A stretch of 64,000 nt of DNA from Tsuneonella sp. CC-YZS046 (GTDB lineage Bacteria; Pseudomonadota; Alphaproteobacteria; Sphingomonadales; Sphingomonadaceae): assembly GCF_035581365.1 (NCBI RefSeq), contig NZ_CP141590.1, forward strand, positions 1,178,001 through 1,242,000, in the 5' to 3' direction. Positions 1 to 9,196 of the stretch are shown here, one piece after another. The notes beneath the pieces are model-generated. The model saw nothing but the letters and a program-made list of their open reading frames with translations, was not told where the DNA came from and did no database searches. The position numbers and the translations under genes were made by a program. The stretch's first letter is position 1. Every line of letters starts with the position of its first letter.

Positions 1-233
1 AAAAGGCAAGAGCGCGCGCGCTTTCGGGCGCGATCCGCATCCGGCCGGGGAAGGCCGATCGAATCCGCGACCGGCAAATCATCCTGGTGGATGACGTTCT
101 CACCAGCGGCGCGACCAGCAATGCCTGCGTCTCCGCGCTCAAGAACGCGGGAGCGAGCAAGGTCGTTGTCGCATGTTTCGCCCGGGTTCTCGATGATGCC
201 TTGAATCCGTCGCTGGATATCGATCCTGCATAA
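1..233 (+). CDS. comF: ComF family phosphoribosyltransferase, C-terminal part
   Basis: Only the last 76 codons are present; the gene enters from the left edge in the third frame. The translated end contains ILVDDVLTSGATSNAC, the PRPP-binding signature of type I phosphoribosyltransferases, in the position it has in ComF proteins. ComF family members are linked to DNA uptake or helicase partnership in competent bacteria, but in alphaproteobacteria their role is largely untested. The zinc-finger N-terminus expected for the family is outside the window. A hairpin 7 bases after the stop probably ends the transcript. Confidence 0.85.
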   Translation, partial: KARARALSGAIRIRPGKADRIRDRQIILVDDVLTSGATSNACVSALKNAGASKVVVACFARVLDDALNPSLDIDPA

Positions 234-562
234 ATGCAAGGCGCCCGGACCAGAGATCCGGGCGCCAGCGTGACGAATTCTTCAAGGCTAGGCCGGCCCC
301 TGTGCCGGCGGTGCCTTGTCCCTCATATTTCATCGGCGCGCCCTTGATCGGGCTGCTGCCGAAAACCCCTGCCCCTTGGCGCTGTTCATCGAAGCGCCGC
401 CGGATTGGCGGAATGCCCTTGTTGAGCACTTGGCTTTTCCCATTAAAGCCTGGTTCACGGAAGCGTCATTCATCCCTTCGATGGATTTTGGCGGGGAGAT
501 GTGGTTATCGTGCAACAACCGCATTGCAGCCCAAGCTCATATACTCCCGGAGGACAGGCGCC
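234..562. other. Gap between comF and hisI
   Basis: This 329-base stretch holds a strong hairpin at 240-266 and the hisI Shine-Dalgarno sequence GGAGG at 549-553. A weakly coding-like open frame runs on the minus strand from a GTG at 429 (VLNKGIPPIRRRFDE...). It reads straight through the hairpin with no stop, and a TAG lies just out of frame near 290. It may be a small unrecognised protein with a lost stop codon, or chance. I see no RNA gene. Confidence 0.5.
240..266. terminator. Hairpin after comF
   Basis: A perfect 10-base inverted repeat, ggcgcccgga at 240-249 and tccgggcgcc at 257-266, encloses a 7-base loop. It starts 7 bases after the comF stop. No T-run follows on the plus strand, so it is terminator-like rather than a textbook intrinsic terminator. 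Confidence 0.6.
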
Positions 563-946
563 ATTTCTACCGACGACAAAGTTACCGCCGCTCGCGAACG
601 CGGCACGCAATTCCTGCCCAGATTCGATCAGAACGGGCTGCTCACCGTTGTCGTGACGCATGCCGGTTCGGGCGAAGTGCTGATGGTCGCCTTCATGGAT
701 GCCGAGGCATTGGAGAAAACGCGGGAAACGGGTCTGGCGCATTTTCATTCCCGCTCCCGGGGGCGCCTCTGGATGAAGGGGGAGACATCCGGCCATGTCC
801 TGCGGGTGCAGGAGATTCTCGTGGATTGCGATCAGGACGCCTTGGTCATTAAGGCGATCCCGGCCGGGCCTGCCTGTCATACCGGGGCAGCGACCTGCTT
901 CTATCGCCGCCTCAAGGGCGATACGCTGGTAACGGGCGGCGGCTGA
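563..946 (+). CDS. hisI: Phosphoribosyl-AMP cyclohydrolase
   Basis: HisI opens the adenine ring of phosphoribosyl-AMP in histidine biosynthesis and is a cytosolic Zn/Mg enzyme. The protein shows the family hallmarks LWMKGETSG, DCDQDALVIKA and GPACHTG...CFY, which carry the metal and substrate ligands. Start choice is unusual: no ATG, GTG or TTG lies in frame near the expected N-terminus. An in-frame ATT at 563 sits 9 bases after a clear GGAGG (549-553) and gives a 127-residue protein of normal HisI length, beginning (M)STDDKVTAARERG. The nearest in-frame ATG is at 413 and would add 50 residues with no family resemblance. The gene stands alone; no other his gene is in view. Confidence 0.88.
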   Translation: MSTDDKVTAARERGTQFLPRFDQNGLLTVVVTHAGSGEVLMVAFMDAEALEKTRETGLAHFHSRSRGRLWMKGETSGHVLRVQEILVDCDQDALVIKAIPAGPACHTGAATCFYRRLKGDTLVTGGG

Positions 947-1049
947 ATATCCCGTAAGACAGGATTGGAATCGGGCGGCTGAATAACGATATGATCTTCG
1001 AATATTTGCGCAGCCTTTGATTGATGATCGAGGGGGAGGAGACCCACCC

Positions 1050-2852
1050 ATGGCCGAATACAATGCGCCCGTGCGCGATACCGTTTTCGTCATCAACGAA
1101 CTGATCGGGCTGCAGCAATACTCCGCCCTTCCGGGGTTTGAAGGTGCAGCAGACGATCTCATCTCCACGCTGCTGGAGGAAGCTGGAAAATTCTGCACAG
1201 AGGTGCTGGCGCCGCTCAACCAGATCGGCGATGCGCAAGGCTGCACACGCCATTCCGACGGCAGCGTGACCACGCCCACAGGCTTTCGCGAGGCTTATGC
1301 CCAGCTTCGCGAGGCGGGCTGGGCTACTCTGGCGCAAGACCCGGCATTCGGCGGGCAAGGCCTGCCGCATGTCCTCAATTTCGCGGTCGAAGAGTTCATG
1401 AATGGGGCCAATCAAGCCTTTGCGATGTATCCCGGCCTGGCCACCGGGGCCGTGGCGGCCATCATGGCGAAGGGAAGCGAAAGCCAGAAGCAGACCTACC
1501 TGCCCAGGATGATCGCGGGCGAATGGCTGGGCACGATGAACCTGACCGAGCCTCAATGCGGCACCGATCTCGGCCTTATCCGCACCAAGGCGGAACCGCG
1601 GGGCGATGAGTCCTATGCGATCACCGGCTCCAAGATCTTCATTTCCGCCGGCGAGCACGATCTGACCGGGAACATCATCCATCTGGTTCTGGCGAGAACG
1701 CCGGACGCGCCGGAAGGCTCGAAGGGGATTTCCCTGTTTCTCGTTCCGAAGGTGCTGGTGAACGCGGATGGCTCGCTGGGCGAGCGCAATGCCGTCTCCT
1801 GCGGCTCGATCGAGGAAAAGATGGGCATTCACGGCAATGCCACCTGCGCGATGAATTACGACGGAGCCACGGGCTGGCTGGTCGGCGAGGAGAACAAGGG
1901 CCTCGCCGCGATGTTCATCATGATGAACGCTGCCCGGCTCGGGGTCGGCATACAGGGGCTGGGGCAAGCGGATGCGGCCTATCAGAATGCAGCCGCCTAT
2001 GCCCTGGAACGGCGCCAGGGACGCGCGCTTACCGGGCCTGCCGAGCCGGATCAGCCCGCCGACCCGATCATCGTTCACCCGGATGTGCGGCGGATGCTGA
2101 TGGATGCCAAGGCATTTACCGAGGGAATGCGGGCGCTCGTCCTTTGGGGCGCCTTGCAGGTCGACCTTTCCCACAAGGCCTCCAGCGAACAGGAGCGCCA
2201 GCAGGCGGATGAACTGGTCGGCCTGCTCACTCCGGTAATCAAGGGCTACGGCACCGACAAGGGCTATGAAGTCGCCACCAACATGCAGCAGATCTTCGGC
2301 GGTCATGGCTATATCCGCGAATGGGGCATGGAACAGTTCGTGCGGGATGCGCGGATCGCCATGATCTATGAAGGCGCGAATGGCGTGCAGGCGATGGACC
2401 TTTGCGGCCGCAAGCTCGCATTGAACGGAGGGCGGGCGATCCAGGCCTTCTTCCGGATGGTGGACGAGGAATGCGCCCCTGCGGAACAGGACGCCGCCTG
2501 TGCGGACATTGCAGCCCGGCTCGGCAAGGCCAATGGCGAACTGAAGGCCGCCACCATGTGGTTCATGCAGAACGCCATGACCAATCCGAACAATCTGGGC
2601 GCCGGCGCCCATCATTACATGCATATCGCGGGGATCGTGGCGCTGGGGCTGATGTGGCTGCGCATGGCCAAGATTGCCGCGCGCAATCTTGCCGCAGGCA
2701 CCGACGATGCCGGATTCTATCAGGCCAAGCTGACCACGGCCCGCTATTTCGCGGAGCGCTTCACCCCTGATTGCGGGGCATTGCGGCGCCGGATCGAAAC
2801 GGGTTCCGCCAGCATGATGGAACTGCCGCCCGAGGCCTTCGTCCATCGCTAG
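1050..2852 (+). CDS. Acyl-CoA dehydrogenase (long, DmdC-like)
   Basis: This 600-residue FAD enzyme catalyses alpha,beta-dehydrogenation of an acyl-CoA thioester. N-terminal, middle (MNLTEPQCGTDLG, the flavin-contacting region) and C-terminal helical domains are all present. IYEGANGVQAMDL near residue 445 carries the probable catalytic glutamate. A C-terminal extension past about residue 460 is typical of the 590-600 residue subclass that includes 3-methylmercaptopropionyl-CoA dehydrogenase (DmdC) and related beta-oxidation enzymes. The ATG at 1050 follows an exceptionally strong GGGGGAGGAG (1032-1041). The actual acyl substrate cannot be told from sequence, and no other beta-oxidation gene is adjacent. 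Confidence 0.9.
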   Translation: MAEYNAPVRDTVFVINELIGLQQYSALPGFEGAADDLISTLLEEAGKFCTEVLAPLNQIGDAQGCTRHSDGSVTTPTGFREAYAQLREAGWATLAQDPAFGGQGLPHVLNFAVEEFMNGANQAFAMYPGLATGAVAAIMAKGSESQKQTYLPRMIAGEWLGTMNLTEPQCGTDLGLIRTKAEPRGDESYAITGSKIFISAGEHDLTGNIIHLVLARTPDAPEGSKGISLFLVPKVLVNADGSLGERNAVSCGSIEEKMGIHGNATCAMNYDGATGWLVGEENKGLAAMFIMMNAARLGVGIQGLGQADAAYQNAAAYALERRQGRALTGPAEPDQPADPIIVHPDVRRMLMDAKAFTEGMRALVLWGALQVDLSHKASSEQERQQADELVGLLTPVIKGYGTDKGYEVATNMQQIFGGHGYIREWGMEQFVRDARIAMIYEGANGVQAMDLCGRKLALNGGRAIQAFFRMVDEECAPAEQDAACADIAARLGKANGELKAATMWFMQNAMTNPNNLGAGAHHYMHIAGIVALGLMWLRMAKIAARNLAAGTDDAGFYQAKLTTARYFAERFTPDCGALRRRIETGSASMMELPPEAFVHR

Positions 2853-2896
2853 GGTCAGGACTGGCGGATATCCGGCCATGCGTATAAATCGCCGCC

Positions 2897-3433
2897 ATGG
2901 ACCAAGAATCACACTCCCCGCTTCGCCCGCTTCCCCTTCTGATCTTCAGCTCACGCTGGCTGCAGCTCCCGCTCTATCTCGGCCTGATCGTGGCCCAGTG
3001 CGTCTACGTCTTCCTGTTCATCAAGGAACTGGTTCACTTGGTGACGCACGCCCACAACTTCGGCGAGCAGCAAATCATGCTGGTGGTGCTGGGCCTGATC
3101 GACGTGGTGATGATTTCCAACCTGCTCGTGATGGTGATCGTCGGCGGATATGAAACCTTCGTTTCCCGGCTCGGGCTGCAGGGTCATCCGGATCAGCCCG
3201 AATGGCTCAGCCATGTCAATGCCGGGGTCCTCAAGGTCAAGCTGGCCATGGCCATCATCGGAATATCCTCGATCCACCTGCTCCGCACTTTCATCGAGGC
3301 GAGCAGGATCGGCTCGCCGACCGCCAATGTGACGGGGGAAGGGGTGATGTGGCAGACGATCATCCACAGCGTCTTCATCCTGTCCGCCCTCGGCATTGCC
3401 GTCGTGGACCGCATGGCGCAGCCGAAACACTGA
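2897..3433 (+). CDS. UPF0114 (YqhA) family membrane protein
   Basis: The 178-residue protein matches the UPF0114/YqhA family of small inner-membrane proteins of unknown function. Hydrophobic segments lie at about residues 20-48, 62-85, 112-130 and 150-172. The loop [11 protein letters not shown] is the conserved family signature. It lies 44 bases after the acyl-CoA dehydrogenase and may be co-transcribed. It converges on the molybdopterin gene with 13 bases between the stops. Function unknown; distant similarity to ion-channel-like folds has been suggested for the family. Confidence 0.85.
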   Translation: MDQESHSPLRPLPLLIFSSRWLQLPLYLGLIVAQCVYVFLFIKELVHLVTHAHNFGEQQIMLVVLGLIDVVMISNLLVMVIVGGYETFVSRLGLQGHPDQPEWLSHVNAGVLKVKLAMAIIGISSIHLLRTFIEASRIGSPTANVTGEGVMWQTIIHSVFILSALGIAVVDRMAQPKH

Positions 3434-3446
3434 CCGTCGTGCAGAC

Positions 3447-5711
3447 TTACGGCACCGGGTCGGCGACGACCTCCACCGGGATATGATTCAGGTTGATGAT
3501 GCCGGAAGGCAGATCGAGCAGGGTTTCATCGGCAAGGTGGTTGTAATTCACCCCCGGTCGCGCCTTGGCCTGCGGCATTCCCGGAACCTCGTCATCCGCA
3601 TGTCCCCAGCCATGCGGAAGGCTGACCACGCCGCGCCGCATCTCGTCCGATAGCTTGACAGGAACGTTCACTTCCCCGGTGCGCGACCGCACGGTCACCC
3701 GATCGCCATCCGTAATGCTTCGTTCCTTGGCATCTTCCGGGTGAATGAGCAGAACGCAAAGCTCCGGTCCCTTCGCGAGGGACGGGAAGTTGTGCATCCA
3801 GGTATTGCAGGTCCGGATCTGGCGACGTCCGACCAGATGAAGGCCCTTCGCCCGCTCGCCGTCCACCCACTCGGCCACGCGCGGAACATCCCCGATTATC
3901 GCCGAAGGAGCGAGATCGACACGCTTGTCGGGGAAATGAAGCACTTTCTTGATACGCGGCTTCATCGGCCCGAAATCGATGCCCTCTCCATGCGCCTTGA
4001 GTTTCTGGAGCGTCAGCCCGTCCGGGCGTTCGCCGAAATGATCTCCATAAGGGCCTGAACGCAGCAGCATGTCGAACATACGCTCCTCGCCCGGCTCCGT
4101 GCCGACATGCTGGATGACCTGTTCGAAGGTCATGCCCTCCAAGACTTCGTTCCCCTGGTCGCGAAGCTGATCGAACAGCATCCGGAATGCGGAATCGTCG
4201 GCTTCCTGCACAGTCATGCCGGTGAGGCGGGCGATCAGCCCGCAGAAGATCTCGCTGTCATGCCGTTGCTCGGGCTGCTTCTCGAAGATGGCCGGGGCAT
4301 ATTTGATGTAGTCCCTCACCGTCAGGAAGGTGAAGAAGATCATGAAATCCGAATGGGACAGGTGCGGCGGCGAAGGCAGGATCACATCCGCGTGGCGGGT
4401 CGTCTCGTTGATATAGATGTCGAATGCCATCATGAATTCGAGATCTTCCAGCGCTTCGGTCAGGCGACCGCCGCCATTGGCGCTCGACAGGGCGGGGTTT
4501 GCGCCCATCGTCACCAGCGCCTTGATCTGGCCTTCGCCCGGAACCGTCATTTCCTCGATCATCAACGCCGACGGAAACTGGCCGGCGAGTTCGGGAAAGC
4601 CGCTTACCCGGGAACGATAGCGATCGTAGGGAATTTGCCCGTCGCGGTAAGTGTCGGACATGATGACAGGCTGGAATACGCCGCCGGGGAACATGGCCCC
4701 GCCTTCCCGGTCCAGATTGCCAGTCATCGCGTTGACGGCGGTGATAAGCCAGTTCGTCACCGAACCGAATTGCTGCATGCAGGAGCCGATGCGCCCGTAA
4801 ATGCAGGCACGCTCGGCCGAGGCCAGTTCCCGGGCGAGCGTGCGAATATCCTCCGCATCTATGCCGATCGCCGGACCTACCCTTTCCGGAGCGAAGGGCT
4901 GGGCAAGACGCCGCAGTTCGCCCAGATTCCGGATACGCCCTTCCAGGTGCCCGAGGTCCACCAAGTCTTCCTCGAACAAGGTCCGGGCCACCGCGAACAA
5001 AAGCGCGGCATCTCCGCCAGGCTCGATGGAAAGATGCCAGTCTGAAGCCCTGGCCGTTTCCGTGCGGCGCGGGTCGATCACGACAACCTTGCCTCCGCGC
5101 GCGCGGATGGCCCGCAACCGCCCCGGCACATTGGGCGCGGTCATGAAGCTGCCGTTGGATTGCAGCGGATTGGCGCCGATCAGCACGAGATAATCGCTGC
5201 GGTCGATGTCCGGCACCGGAAGCGAGGCCAGCCCGCCGAACATGCTCGCCGCCGCCAGGAAATGCGGATGGCAGTCGATGCTGGAAGTCGAGTAGATCTG
5301 CTGGGTCTGAAGGACATTGAGCAAGGGGCCGGTATAAAGCGCCAGCCCCGGAACATGGGCAATCGTAGTCCCGAAGAAGAAGCTCAGCGCATTGCGCCCA
5401 TATTCGTCTTGAATAGCCTGGATACGCGCGGCCGCGAAATCCAGCGCTTCGTCCCAGCTTGCCGGCTCGAACTTTCCGTTGCGCTTGATGACCGGGCCGG
5501 TGAGCACATCAGGATCATGATGAAGATCCTTCACGGCATAGGCCTTGGGGCAGATATAGCCCTTGCTCAGCGGATCGTCCTTGTCGCCTCGAACTTCAAG
5601 CACCTGGCGGCTGGAATGATCGACCGTAACTATGGTGGCGCAATTCTGCTCGCAAAAAGGGCAGATGCGGCGATGCGTCTTTACGCTGTCAGCCGTGGCG
5701 GCTGCGGACAT
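3447..5711 (-). CDS. Molybdopterin-dependent oxidoreductase (solitary)
   Basis: The 754-residue protein belongs to the Mo/W-bisPGD (DMSO reductase/formate dehydrogenase) superfamily. Cys17, Cys20, Cys24 and Cys54 (CPFCEQNC...ICPKA) form the N-terminal 4Fe-4S motif. A central molybdopterin domain follows, and the C-terminal dinucleotide-binding domain spans about residues 630-745 (RTCNTWMHNFPSL, then SLPHGWG). Cys147 in SSIDCHPHF is the likely Mo ligand, an inference from position. There is no Tat signal, so it is probably cytosolic. No electron-transfer or membrane-anchor subunit, and no fdhD or mob gene, is adjacent, so its substrate is open. The ATG at 5711 follows GGAGAGAG. Confidence 0.85.
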   Translation of the reverse strand: MSAAATADSVKTHRRICPFCEQNCATIVTVDHSSRQVLEVRGDKDDPLSKGYICPKAYAVKDLHHDPDVLTGPVIKRNGKFEPASWDEALDFAAARIQAIQDEYGRNALSFFFGTTIAHVPGLALYTGPLLNVLQTQQIYSTSSIDCHPHFLAAASMFGGLASLPVPDIDRSDYLVLIGANPLQSNGSFMTAPNVPGRLRAIRARGGKVVVIDPRRTETARASDWHLSIEPGGDAALLFAVARTLFEEDLVDLGHLEGRIRNLGELRRLAQPFAPERVGPAIGIDAEDIRTLARELASAERACIYGRIGSCMQQFGSVTNWLITAVNAMTGNLDREGGAMFPGGVFQPVIMSDTYRDGQIPYDRYRSRVSGFPELAGQFPSALMIEEMTVPGEGQIKALVTMGANPALSSANGGGRLTEALEDLEFMMAFDIYINETTRHADVILPSPPHLSHSDFMIFFTFLTVRDYIKYAPAIFEKQPEQRHDSEIFCGLIARLTGMTVQEADDSAFRMLFDQLRDQGNEVLEGMTFEQVIQHVGTEPGEERMFDMLLRSGPYGDHFGERPDGLTLQKLKAHGEGIDFGPMKPRIKKVLHFPDKRVDLAPSAIIGDVPRVAEWVDGERAKGLHLVGRRQIRTCNTWMHNFPSLAKGPELCVLLIHPEDAKERSITDGDRVTVRSRTGEVNVPVKLSDEMRRGVVSLPHGWGHADDEVPGMPQAKARPGVNYNHLADETLLDLPSGIINLNHIPVEVVADPVP

Positions 5712-5747
5712 GCGCTCTCTCCAGAAAATATGTTCTTCTTTGTATTC

Positions 5748-5776
5748 ATTCTGGATGAAAACTTTGCGGAATGCAA
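5748..5776 (-). promoter_or_regulatory. Candidate sigma-70 promoter of the molybdopterin gene
   Basis: On the minus strand, TTGCAT (5776-5771) and CAGAAT (5753-5748) are separated by 17 bases in an AT-rich 81-base gap. The spacing is ideal; the matches are 4 of 6 each. Confidence 0.4.
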
Positions 5777-5792
5777 ATACGTGAAACGCGTT

Positions 5793-6500
5793 CTAATTAA
5801 ATATCTCGTCGAACAGGCTGGTCATCGCGGCCCAGCTCTGCCGGTCCGCACTTGCGTCATAGGCCACGGCATCGAGCGGGCGGCCGTCATTGGCTGGATC
5901 GGTGAAGCCATGCAGCGCCGTGCTATAGACATGCAGATGCCAGCGGGCGTCGGCGTCGTCCATTTCCTGCATGAACGCCCGGACATGGGAGCGCGGAACC
6001 AGGGGGTCCTTGTCCCCATGGCAGACCAGAATCCTCGGAATGATCCGGTCGCCGGGCCGGGCGGGGGCCGAGGTTTCGAGCAATCCGTGAAAGCTCACCA
6101 CGGCGGCGAGATCATGGCCCGCACGCGCCATTTCGAGCGCGGCCTGCCCGCCCATGCAGAAGCCGATCGCGGCACGGGGAAGCTGGCGGGATTGGGGCAA
6201 AGCTGCCAATGCATCCAGCGCCGCGCCGAGCCGCCGGCGATAGACAGCGCTATCCTTCCGCAGCGAAGCGGCCAAACCCTGCACATCGCCGCCGCTCACC
6301 GCATCCCCGTAATAATCGGCGACGAAGGCGATATATCCCATCCGGGCCAGCAGCGCCGCCTTTTCCGCCACTCGCGGCGTCAGATTGGCAATGGTCGGGA
6401 ATACCAGAACCGAAGCGCGTGGGCTTGCCTCCGGCATGGCCAGCCAACCGGAGAGCGGCGTTTCCCCATCGCCATAGGGATGGGGTTTCAACTCGATCAT
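5793..6500 (-). CDS. Dienelactone hydrolase family protein
   Basis: The 235-residue alpha/beta hydrolase has the DLH nucleophile motif GFCMGG with Cys115. The other triad residues are Asp165 (or Asp163) in HGDKDPLV and His197 in ALHGF. Dienelactone hydrolases open lactone intermediates of chlorocatechol degradation, but most genomic homologues have unknown substrates, and nothing around this gene is aromatic-catabolic. It overlaps the end of cysK by 4 bases (ATGA) and is therefore translationally coupled to it as the last gene of the MFS-cysK-hydrolase operon. Confidence 0.85.
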   Translation of the reverse strand: MIELKPHPYGDGETPLSGWLAMPEASPRASVLVFPTIANLTPRVAEKAALLARMGYIAFVADYYGDAVSGGDVQGLAASLRKDSAVYRRRLGAALDALAALPQSRQLPRAAIGFCMGGQAALEMARAGHDLAAVVSFHGLLETSAPARPGDRIIPRILVCHGDKDPLVPRSHVRAFMQEMDDADARWHLHVYSTALHGFTDPANDGRPLDAVAYDASADRQSWAAMTSLFDEIFN

Positions 6501-7414
6501 TCGGGCAGGAAATCCGGCACCGAGAGATAGCGCTCTCCCGTATCGTAGTTGAAGCCGAGCACGCAGGCGCCCTTGTCCAGTTCGGGCAATTTCTGGGCGA
6601 TCGCGGCAAGGGTCGCGCCTGAGCTGATGCCCACCAGCAGCCCTTCCTCCAGAGCGGCGCGGCGGGCCATGGTCTTGGCCTCATCCGCGCCGACCTGGAT
6701 CGCCCCATCTATTGCTTGCGTGTGCAGGTTCCCCGGAATGAATCCGGCGCCGATTCCCTGAATCGGGTGAGGGCCGGGCTGCCCGCCCGAAATCACCGGC
6801 GAAAGAACCGGCTCGACCGCAAAGGCTTTCAGTTCGGGCCAGGCCTTCTTCAATACTTCGGCGCATCCGGTCAGATGCCCGCCGGTCCCTACGCCGGAAA
6901 TCAGCACATCCACCGGGGAATCGGCAAAATCGCGCAATATCTCCTGCGCGGTCGTGTTCGCATGCACCGCCACGTTGGCGGGGTTCTCGAACTGCTGCGG
7001 CATCCACGCACCGGGCGTTTCGTCCACAAGCTGTTGCGCCCGTTCCAGCGCGCCCTTCATGCCCTTTTCCCGGGGAGTGAGATCGAAACTCGCGCCATAG
7101 GCCAGCATCAGGCGCCGCCGTTCCAGCGACATCGATTCCGGCATGACCAGGACGAGCTTGTAGCCCTTCACGGCCGCAACCATCGCCAGGCCGATGCCCG
7201 TATTGCCCGACGTAGGCTCGATGATCGTGCCACCCGGCTTGAGGCTGCCGTCGGCCTCGGCGGCCTCGACCATGGCCAGCGCGATCCGGTCCTTGATCGA
7301 ACCGCCGGGATTGGCGCGCTCCGATTTCACCCAGACCTCATGATCCGGAAAGAGCCGGGCAAGGCGGATATGAGGCGTGTTTCCGATTGTCGCGAGAACG
7401 TTGTCGGCTTTCAT
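6497..7414 (-). CDS. cysK: Cysteine synthase A
   Basis: This PLP enzyme makes L-cysteine from O-acetylserine and sulfide. The 305-residue protein has Lys41 in NPGGSIKDR as the PLP Schiff-base residue. It also has [14 protein letters not shown], the substrate-binding loop, and a glycine-rich phosphate-binding [10 protein letters not shown]. Length and motifs are those of CysK/CysM; assignment to CysK rather than CysM is by general similarity. It is the middle gene of a three-gene operon with 4-base overlaps at both ends. Confidence 0.9.
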   Translation of the reverse strand: MKADNVLATIGNTPHIRLARLFPDHEVWVKSERANPGGSIKDRIALAMVEAAEADGSLKPGGTIIEPTSGNTGIGLAMVAAVKGYKLVLVMPESMSLERRRLMLAYGASFDLTPREKGMKGALERAQQLVDETPGAWMPQQFENPANVAVHANTTAQEILRDFADSPVDVLISGVGTGGHLTGCAEVLKKAWPELKAFAVEPVLSPVISGGQPGPHPIQGIGAGFIPGNLHTQAIDGAIQVGADEAKTMARRAALEEGLLVGISSGATLAAIAQKLPELDKGACVLGFNYDTGERYLSVPDFLPE

Positions 7415-8685
7415 GGCGAATTTCCTCTCTCGTCACTGCGATATTGCGCGGAAAAGGTCTTGGCATGGCGCAACTCGGGAAAGATCCATGCCCAGATTGC
7501 AGTGATGACTATCGCACCAGCACCGCCAAACACAACCGCTCCCGTGGCGCCCATCAGCGCCGCGGCCATTCCTGATCGCATTTCGCCCAGTTCGTTCGAT
7601 GCCGAGATCGCAAGGCCGGAAATCGACGAGACCCGCCCCCTCATCGCGTCGGGCGTGTTGAGCTGGATGAGCGAGTTGCGAATGAACACGGAGACCATGT
7701 CGGCGGCTCCAAGCACGGCGAGCAGACCCAGCGACAGCGCCAGATTGCGAGACAGGCCGAAGCCTATGGTCGCCGCGCCGAACAGGACCACAGCCCAGAG
7801 CATCTTCACTCCGACATTGTTCTCTATCGGCTTGAACGAAAGCCACAACGCGACGAGGGCCGCGCCCACGGCGGGCGCGCCGCGCATGAAGCCAAGCCCT
7901 TCCGAACCCACCGCAAGGATGTCGCGGGCGAAAACCGGCAGCATCGCCGTCGCTCCGCCAAGCAGCACGGCGAACAGGTCCAGCGTGATGCAGCCGAGCA
8001 GGAAGCGCTCCTTCCATGTGAACTGAAGGCCTTCCGCGATCAGGCGAAGGGGCGGTTCCTTGCTGTCGGACGTGGCAGGCGGCAATGGCCGCACCGCTAT
8101 GATGAGGATTGCGGCGGCAATCATCAGCACCGCCGAAAGGAAATAGGGAACCGACGGAGAAAGCGCGAAAAGCAGCCCGCCGATAGCGGGACCGGCCACG
8201 CTGGCGCTTTGCCAGGCGATGGAACTCAAGGCGATCGCCTGCGGCAACAGGCGCGGCGGCACGATATTGGGCGCGATCGCGCTCATCGCCGGGTTCGTGA
8301 AAATCCGCGCCGCGCCGTGAGTCGCGGCCAGGCTGAACAGGATCGGCAGATTGAGCGCATCATACCACGTCAGCAGGGCGAGGATGGCGCCAAGCCCGCT
8401 ATCGACCAGATTGGCCAGCGCGGCCACTTTCCGCCGGTCGAAACGATCCGCGGCCAAACCGGCCACTGGAGTGAGCAGGAACAGCGGAATGAACTGTACC
8501 AGGCCAAGCAAGCCGAGCTGGAACGCGGCCTCCGGCTTGTCCATGCCATAGTCCGAGCGGGCTATGTCGTATGTCTGATAGCCGATCAGCACCACCATCG
8601 AGAGGGTGGCGAAGACTGAAAGGAAACGGGCAAGCCAGAAGAAGCGATAATCGCGGATCTGGAGCGGCGAATTTGGCTCTAGCAC
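7411..8685 (-). CDS. MFS transporter (EntS-like)
   Basis: The 424-residue protein has about 12 hydrophobic segments and the MFS loop 2-3 motif [12 protein letters not shown]. Sequence type is that of the EntS/DUF894 group of drug or siderophore exporters (family knowledge). It is first in the operon and its stop overlaps the cysK start by 4 bases, which suggests export of a compound linked to sulfur metabolism or simple co-expression. The substrate is unknown. The 73-base leader to the PilZ gene holds no obvious regulatory structure. Confidence 0.8.
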   Translation of the reverse strand: MLEPNSPLQIRDYRFFWLARFLSVFATLSMVVLIGYQTYDIARSDYGMDKPEAAFQLGLLGLVQFIPLFLLTPVAGLAADRFDRRKVAALANLVDSGLGAILALLTWYDALNLPILFSLAATHGAARIFTNPAMSAIAPNIVPPRLLPQAIALSSIAWQSASVAGPAIGGLLFALSPSVPYFLSAVLMIAAAILIIAVRPLPPATSDSKEPPLRLIAEGLQFTWKERFLLGCITLDLFAVLLGGATAMLPVFARDILAVGSEGLGFMRGAPAVGAALVALWLSFKPIENNVGVKMLWAVVLFGAATIGFGLSRNLALSLGLLAVLGAADMVSVFIRNSLIQLNTPDAMRGRVSSISGLAISASNELGEMRSGMAAALMGATGAVVFGGAGAIVITAIWAWIFPELRHAKTFSAQYRSDERGNSP

Positions 8686-8758
8686 ATATTGCGCATGGCA
8701 GGATGAAAGGCTCTTGCCAAGAGAGCGATTGATCTATGGCTGCGTTCGATGCGCTATT

Positions 8759-9097
8759 TCAGCGGCGGCGGCGCAGCTTGGGATTGGGCTGCATCTGATC
8801 GATCATCTTCACGAAATCCTCGAAGCGGATGATCCGCTCGAACTGGAAGCCGGCCCGTTCGTCCATCGTCCAGATAACATGGGCTTCGATCCGGCCGATT
8901 GCCGGCAAGCGGATGGTCACCCGGTCGCCACGCTGCAAATCCGGGGAGCTGTTGATCATGAAGCCGTGAGCGGAGACATTCACGATATGCAACCCCATAT
9001 CGCCCCGCTCGCGATGCTCTCCGATGACCGGATAATCCACGGGATGCCGGGCCGCGCGACGCAGGTCCGTCACAGACAATTGTGCTCCACCAGCCAT
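8759..9097 (-). CDS. PilZ domain protein
   Basis: The 112-residue single-domain protein carries the c-di-GMP-binding elements of PilZ: RRAARHPV (RxxxR, about residues 13-18) and NVSAHGFMI (N/DxSxxG, about 39-45). A basic tail KLRRRR ends the protein. It has no membrane segment and is likely a cytosolic c-di-GMP effector. No flagellar, cellulose or cyclase gene is near, so its target is unknown. Confidence 0.85.
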   Translation of the reverse strand: MAGGAQLSVTDLRRAARHPVDYPVIGEHRERGDMGLHIVNVSAHGFMINSSPDLQRGDRVTIRLPAIGRIEAHVIWTMDERAGFQFERIIRFEDFVKMIDQMQPNPKLRRRR

Positions 9098-9196
9098 GAT
9101 GTTCAGCCTCCCGATAGTTAATTGGAAAACCGCTTATCCCATCAAATGGCTGACAAACCGTAAAGCCTGCAAGATTTTGCCGGCAAGCGGCAAAAA

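Noticed and set aside
286-429. Small minus-strand frame from GTG 429 with coding-like composition.
   Set aside because: It reads through the hairpin at 240-266 with no stop near the natural end, has no clear ribosome site and no recognised family.
912-2912. Very long open frame on the minus strand opposite the acyl-CoA dehydrogenase gene (666 codons); similar cases opposite dnaK (31966-33408) and the MHS transporter (39367-41127).
   Set aside because: Protein composition is His/Arg/Gln-rich with no family resemblance, and each mirrors a well-supported gene. These are by-products of high GC codon use.
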